From Bacteroidota bacterium (lineage in GTDB: Bacteria; Bacteroidota; Ignavibacteria; UBA10030; BY39), in the NCBI GenBank assembly GCA_030017895.1, contig JASEGV010000034.1, positions 1 to 32,558 on the forward strand: a stretch of DNA of 32,558 nucleotides, in the 5' to 3' direction. The number at the start of each line of letters is the position of its first letter. Position 1 is the stretch's first letter. The notes beneath the pieces were generated by a model. It worked only from the letters and a program-made list of their open reading frames with translations. It had not been told where the DNA came from and made no database searches. Of this stretch, positions 27,910 to 32,558 are shown one piece after another. Both the position numbers and the translations under genes were made by a program.

Positions 27910-29550
27910 TTATTTGGACCGCCAGTATTTTGTATATCTAAGTTTGCCTGCTTTTGTAATCAACTTTTCTTCCAACATCTGGTACAATTGTGTCTGTATT
28001 TTTCGAACCGGTATTTCTTTACCGATTCGCTCATGAATCTCACCCACGGAACTTCTTGGGTATGTCTTTAAGTCGGCAAGTATGAGTTCTCGCAGTCTTG
28101 GACTCTCGATTTGTTTCAGCGTGGTCTTTCCTTTATACCCTATTTTCCGAAGAAGCTCAGGGTTAACAAAGTATTGCATGCCCTTTGTTTTTCCTTTCGA
28201 TAATACAAGTTTGTTGTTGGTCAACTGTCCAAGCCAAGCCCGTACTTCTTCTAACTTTTTCAATGCTAGAATTTTGCTCAGTTCATTGGCAGAGAGAGAA
28301 CTATGTTGTGCAATTACACCAAGGGTAATAAGTTCTTTTTGTTTGAGTTGATAATCTTTCGATACTTTATCCATCAAGCGTAATGATTCCGCATTAAATA
28401 TTTTTCCATATACTGTAACGATAACACGGTCATATTTCTCCTCTACTACCGGAAGCTGTTTACCGTCAGATATAAGTATTTGATAAATGCGGTCATATCC
28501 GCTGCCTTCACGTTCCATCAGTTTTAAATCATAGAATACTTTAGCAAGGTGTTCGTTACGTCTAACTGATTGATGTAGAATATTTTTTGGTGTGACACCC
28601 AGCGGAAGAAGTCCTGGATTATGTACTTCTAATCTGTCGGTATAAAGGTTGATAAAAATATCTCCCTGCATTACATAGACTCGATGCGCAAGAGCATTGG
28701 CAACTAATTCACGTATGACTTCACGGTTGTATATAGGGATTGAATTCCGAAATATTCCTGATGGGAATTCAATAGATTCATTCCAATCGTCAAGTTTTTC
28801 AACTGCCGATAAAAGCTCTACAGGATTGAGAGAATAATCATCAAAAGAAATCTTCTTTACCTTGTTATCCAAATTATCATAACGAATGAAATGAATTGTA
28901 GGTGAATACAATAAGGCAGCCCTGTCTTCCCTTTGCCCTATCCAAAGAATTCCAAGATTTGTTAAGTATTCATCTTTCACAAAAAAATAATGTTCAAGCA
29001 ACTCATCATCAAATTTATTCCTTATAAAATCGGAGACTCTATCTGAGAATCTAATTGCATCCACAAAATCCTGAAGTTTCCTCTCATCGACTTTTGTTTT
29101 GGGTATTCGCTTTGTTGTTTGTAATTCCCAAACGAAAGCATTCTTTTCTGCTGCTAAACGGCTTAATTGGTCGGGCATCACCGGATGACATTCATCTGAG
29201 ATTCGGATATAGTATCTACCATCTGACGTACCTGCAATTGTTTGTCGACTTGGATAAACTTCAATCTCTATATATTCAGCACTATTTGATGCTTTCTTTA
29301 TTGTAGCCGGAGCTATGCCAAGATTAACCGAATGTTGGCGGATGTATTTGGTTATTTTCTCTGGTAATGAAACATCAATCGTTTGATTCTTCGGTGGAAT
29401 ATCAGTATCATCCTCAATTCCGATGAGAATGGAACCACCTCTGCCATTTGCAAAACAGACAGCAATCCTGACAAGCTCGTGCAAGTCGGGAGATTTGCCT
29501 GTAAGCAGTTTCAAAGATTTTTTCTCTATGTCTTGAGTTTCATTCATCAA
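27910..29550 (-). CDS. AlbA_2 (Schlafen-type) and HATPase-fold protein in the restriction locus
   Basis: This 546-aa protein has an N-terminal AlbA_2 / Schlafen-like domain (about 10-125, with FANGRGGSILIGIEDD and GRYYIRI), a middle part and a GHKL ATPase-like domain of the HATPase_c_4 type (about 275-365: EVIRELVANALAHR, then RLEVHNPGLLP, then EREGSGYDRIYQ). The C terminus (about 390-546) looks like two winged-helix DNA-binding domains. Proteins of this build are usually annotated as ATP-binding or transcriptional regulators and often sit in defence islands. Its ATG overlaps the end of the helicase-nuclease gene by 4 bases (ATGA), so translation is coupled and the two products are probably made together. 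It may regulate the locus or work as a third component; this is inference. Confidence 0.88.
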   Translation of the reverse strand: MMNETQDIEKKSLKLLTGKSPDLHELVRIAVCFANGRGGSILIGIEDDTDIPPKNQTIDVSLPEKITKYIRQHSVNLGIAPATIKKASNSAEYIEIEVYPSRQTIAGTSDGRYYIRISDECHPVMPDQLSRLAAEKNAFVWELQTTKRIPKTKVDERKLQDFVDAIRFSDRVSDFIRNKFDDELLEHYFFVKDEYLTNLGILWIGQREDRAALLYSPTIHFIRYDNLDNKVKKISFDDYSLNPVELLSAVEKLDDWNESIEFPSGIFRNSIPIYNREVIRELVANALAHRVYVMQGDIFINLYTDRLEVHNPGLLPLGVTPKNILHQSVRRNEHLAKVFYDLKLMEREGSGYDRIYQILISDGKQLPVVEEKYDRVIVTVYGKIFNAESLRLMDKVSKDYQLKQKELITLGVIAQHSSLSANELSKILALKKLEEVRAWLGQLTNNKLVLSKGKTKGMQYFVNPELLRKIGYKGKTTLKQIESPRLRELILADLKTYPRSSVGEIHERIGKEIPVRKIQTQLYQMLEEKLITKAGKLRYTKYWRSK

Positions 29551-32387
29551 ATTTCAGCCAGCTTTGCCTTAATCTGGTTTTTTATATCTCTGATATCACC
29601 TGCAATCTCAATAAAATGCCACTCATAGCATTCGTACTTTTCTTTAACTGCATTGATTGCCGGAAGCCAGCGATTTTCGACATACCACTTCTTCTCTTCT
29701 TTGTCATTCGAGAAACCAGATATTTCGACAATCAAATTAACAATCTTACCGCTTTTCGTTTTACACCGAGCGATGAAATCCGGCTCGTACATCGGATTAT
29801 CTTTTCCATCTTTGTTGTACGGAATCTGGAAATCGAGAAAAGCATTCTTTACGTATGACAGAACTTCAGGTATTTCATCCATAGTCTTCGCTGCAATCTG
29901 TTCCCAGCTCTCCGTATCACCAACTACTACGTTCACATGGCTCTTTTTGGTCGGATATGTTTTTCTTGTTGTCTGCCCGCGAACATATTTCGTTGATCCG
30001 AATTTGTTGTAGTGGTTAAACACAGGTAATACAACATCCGTCTTCCTTTGTTCAGCGTAGATACCGAGCATAATATGATCGCATACAGCTTTTGGATCGT
30101 AATATAAAATCATATTTTTAAATGCATCACCGATAAGCTTAAGTTTTGTATCGAACCATTCCTCTACAACTTTTTTTAGTTGATTGAATTGATAGAAATA
30201 GGGGTTACCATCGTCATCTTTGTAAAAATGGTTTATGATATACTTAGTAAGAGTATAAACAACTTCTTGCTTGCGTTTTAATTTTGTTTGGTCTAATGTA
30301 AGCGTTTCTTTCTCGGGTGAAAACGCATTTGCCATGACTGTATATTCAGGATATTTCGAGCCATCAATCTCGAAATCTTTTATCTTACTGAAATCCGATT
30401 TAATAATATCATTCGAAATTTCGATTCGGTATCCAGTAAGATTCGGAAAGGTAATTTCGTATTTAGCATCACGCTCCGGCATTGCATAAACCTGTTCGAC
30501 TTTTTCCGGTTGGACAGGCGTTCCCACTTTTCCTTTTTTGAAAAAGGTAAACGGAACTCCGGCAACCTGAGCATACTCAGATGTAAACTTACCATCTTTT
30601 CCTACTACGTAGGATACACGCCGCAATGCACGACCAACAACCTGCTCGCATAATAACTGTGAACCGAATGCACGAATGCCCAAAATGTGTGTAACGGTAT
30701 TTGCATCCCATCCTTCCGTGAGCATCGAAACAGAAACTACGCAGCGAATGTGAGAGCCAAGCATTCCGACTTTTCCTACAGTATTCACTACCTCACGAAG
30801 AATATCTGCCTCCGCTACTTTTTCTACCGACTTATCCGGGTGGAGTATGCGGTATTCCGATTTGAACCGATTTATTTCAGGTGCAAACACTTTCTTGAAT
30901 TGTTCATCTATCTGATCTGAGTTCTCAAGTGCATCTGAATCAATAAGTAACGTAGGAGGTTTTAACAACGGCTGACGTGTTAGCTTGTCATAGTTATCAA
31001 ACAAATCTAACTTTCCATTCACAACTGTCGTAGTTCCATCTGCATTTGTTAATTCATATCCTGCAATATATTTGAAAACCTCTGACGAAACATTCGTGTT
31101 ATTGCAAACAATAATGAACACAGGGGGATGATCGAACAACCCGCGATAACGTTCATACTCTTTAAAATAATTCGTATAGAGCTGTTCAAGGGCAATTTGA
31201 ATTAATGGTGGAATATCAGGCCTTCCCTCAAGCCTTCGGTGTTTTGCACCAAAATTTGGCAAATCCTTTTTAACATGCTCATATAAGTTTGCTAACTTTG
31301 GCTGCTCTAATTCATGCGTTGGATCTTCTTCAGGTAAGAAAGGAATTTTCACAAGTCCAGATTCAATCGCCTCGACCAATCCAAAGTCGCTGACAACCCA
31401 AGGGAACAAAGTATAAGACTCATAACCAGAACCCTGCAAATAATAAGGTGTAGCACTCAGGTCATAAACCGAACGAATTTTGTAGCGTTGGGATATTTCT
31501 GCAAGTCCAGTGACCCACACAGCGGCTCGTTCGTTTTCCTCTTTCGAAACATCTTCTCCCTTTTTTGCACCGTTATTTTTCGGAAGGTAACAGTGATGTC
31601 CTTCATCATTAATTACAAGAAGGCGTGTCCCAGTTTTGAACTTTCCAATAACTCTGCGTATCATCTGATTATAATCTTCAGTTGCTTCACGTTTATTACG
31701 ACCTTTTTTCCCGTCTAACGGGCTTCGTTTATTCCCTTGTAGCGCCCTTAATTCAAATGAATGGCGATTCGTTACGATGAGGCGAGAATTTAGAGCAAGA
31801 AGTAAATCTTGGTAAAACTCTGAACGGGGCACAAGGTCTCTTAGATGATAATAATCTCTCTCAGAATTCCTGTCGGCATCAGCATAAAGGACACTTAGGC
31901 GATCTCTGATAGTAATACCCGGCGCCACAATCAGAAAATAATCTGCAAATCTAGTATCTCCACGATACTCTTGCCGGTTAAAGTAGTGATATAGAAGCTG
32001 CATCGCCATAACAACGGTTTTACCTGTTCCTGTTGCCATCTTAAAAGCAATTCGAGGAAGGTTGAACTGAATTTTATCGGTGGATATTTTATTCCACTCA
32101 CTCTGTAATCCATTAATAACATGTTGCCCGATGTTCGACTTTTCCGCAATTTCATTTAACCATATCGTCGTCTCTATAGCTTCTCGTTGAGCAAAGAAAA
32201 GTTTGTTAATACGTTGCGGATTGAACCAATAGCTCAATAACTCCTTTGTAACTCGAGTCGTCTCCGGATAGCCGGTTTCTCTCCACTTTTTCACTTCTCT
32301 TCGTACTAGATTTACAATATGTTTTTCATATTCAGCCGATATATCGCTGACATCGAGTAATGACCTTTGTCTCTGCGCAATAGGCAT
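29547..32387 (-). CDS. Res-like DEAD/DEAH helicase-nuclease (BPTD_3080-like restriction enzyme)
   Basis: This superfamily 2 helicase with a C-terminal nuclease fold resembles type III Res subunits and the family annotated as BPTD_3080 restriction endonucleases. Motifs, numbered from the ATG at 32387: Walker A MATGTGKT (117-124), motif II DEGH (261-264), motif III SATP (311-314) and motif VI QVVGRALRR (582-590). The nuclease region (about 835-946) keeps D870 in EPDF and E888 in LIVEIS, but the third residue is S890 where Lys is normal. The ATG at 32387 is not the natural N terminus: the same frame continues upstream to 32525 with family-like residues (RPILNNPYEEP, then LDYDDKRKGRRPF), has no ATG, GTG or TTG, and meets a TAA at 32526-32528. 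Translation should be coupled to the AlbA_2 gene downstream. Confidence 0.88.
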   Translation of the reverse strand: MPIAQRQRSLLDVSDISAEYEKHIVNLVRREVKKWRETGYPETTRVTKELLSYWFNPQRINKLFFAQREAIETTIWLNEIAEKSNIGQHVINGLQSEWNKISTDKIQFNLPRIAFKMATGTGKTVVMAMQLLYHYFNRQEYRGDTRFADYFLIVAPGITIRDRLSVLYADADRNSERDYYHLRDLVPRSEFYQDLLLALNSRLIVTNRHSFELRALQGNKRSPLDGKKGRNKREATEDYNQMIRRVIGKFKTGTRLLVINDEGHHCYLPKNNGAKKGEDVSKEENERAAVWVTGLAEISQRYKIRSVYDLSATPYYLQGSGYESYTLFPWVVSDFGLVEAIESGLVKIPFLPEEDPTHELEQPKLANLYEHVKKDLPNFGAKHRRLEGRPDIPPLIQIALEQLYTNYFKEYERYRGLFDHPPVFIIVCNNTNVSSEVFKYIAGYELTNADGTTTVVNGKLDLFDNYDKLTRQPLLKPPTLLIDSDALENSDQIDEQFKKVFAPEINRFKSEYRILHPDKSVEKVAEADILREVVNTVGKVGMLGSHIRCVVSVSMLTEGWDANTVTHILGIRAFGSQLLCEQVVGRALRRVSYVVGKDGKFTSEYAQVAGVPFTFFKKGKVGTPVQPEKVEQVYAMPERDAKYEITFPNLTGYRIEISNDIIKSDFSKIKDFEIDGSKYPEYTVMANAFSPEKETLTLDQTKLKRKQEVVYTLTKYIINHFYKDDDGNPYFYQFNQLKKVVEEWFDTKLKLIGDAFKNMILYYDPKAVCDHIMLGIYAEQRKTDVVLPVFNHYNKFGSTKYVRGQTTRKTYPTKKSHVNVVVGDTESWEQIAAKTMDEIPEVLSYVKNAFLDFQIPYNKDGKDNPMYEPDFIARCKTKSGKIVNLIVEISGFSNDKEEKKWYVENRWLPAINAVKEKYECYEWHFIEIAGDIRDIKNQIKAKLAEI

Positions 32388-32520
32388 CGTGGGAACAATC
32401 GGTATAAACGGTCTGCGACCTTTGCGCTTATCATCGTAATCTAATCGACCATCAAGATCGGTTTGATAATAAAACTTGGGTTCCTCGTAAGGATTATTGA
32501 GTATAGGGCGGTTCCAAAAA

Positions 32521-32551
32521 TTGACTTATTGAATACTTTTTTTTGTATATT
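32521..32551 (+). promoter_or_regulatory. Possible rightward promoter at the window edge
   Basis: TTGACT (32521-32526), 19 bases, TATATT (32546-32551). It would read out of the window into a divergent gene. The spacer is longer than the 17-18 bases at the other sites, and it overlaps the upstream coding extension of the helicase, so it may be chance. Confidence 0.25.
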
Positions 32552-32558
32552 TAAGAAA

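Noticed and set aside
25062-32387. BREX or DISARM system
   Set aside because: No BrxA/BrxB/PglX/PglZ or DrmA/DrmB-like partner is present; the methyltransferase order and tail and the helicase-nuclease fit a type III-like pair.

Overview
The window looks like a chromosomal segment of an AT-rich member of the Bacteroidota/Ignavibacteria-Chlorobi side of the FCB group. The clearest evidence is three secreted proteins (hydrolase, matrixin protease, GH53-like glycosidase) ending in the same C-terminal sorting domain, with a PNPFN motif, a conserved VYD-LGRE strand, a GVYFY strand and a basic tail, as in type IX secretion cargo of that group. No rRNA, tRNA, CRISPR array or insertion sequence is visible.

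Layout. 2-460: the end of an AAA/DUF4143 ATPase, truncated by the window edge. 538-8923, minus strand: a tight run clpC - PAP2 phosphatase - hybrid histidine kinase - rodZ - ligA, read from a promoter near 9030-9058. 9145-10354: a TetR regulator with a perfect palindromic operator at its own promoter, a 61-aa membrane protein, and, convergent to it, a probable 37-aa membrane protein with its own promoter. 10355-10930: rplU-rpmA with a terminator. 11069-12019: malate dehydrogenase, richer in G+C than its neighbours and with an enlarged active-site loop, again followed by a terminator. 12180-19038, plus strand: secreted alpha/beta hydrolase, TPR protein, larE, a secreted protein of unknown function and a secreted matrixin metalloprotease. 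19076-25057, minus strand: a second hybrid kinase with two receiver domains, the GH53-like glycosidase and an ABC-F ATPase.

25062-32558 is a defence-type locus on the minus strand: a helicase-nuclease resembling type III Res proteins, an AlbA_2/ATPase-fold protein overlapping it by 4 bp, and a type III-like Mod DNA methyltransferase. This is the most unusual part of the window. The Mod gene is a compositional mosaic: its target-recognition region is AT-rich inside a GC-richer frame. Two different interspersed repeats lie in frame inside it. The helicase-nuclease has Ser where the catalytic Lys of its PD-(D/E)XK site is expected, and family-like coding sequence continues upstream of its first ATG to an in-frame stop with no usual start codon. 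The locus therefore looks like a restriction-modification module being reassembled or remodelled; its activity cannot be decided from sequence alone.

Several promoters share one form, TTGnnT, 17-18 bp, TAnnTT, which helped to locate gene starts and the small minus-strand gene.
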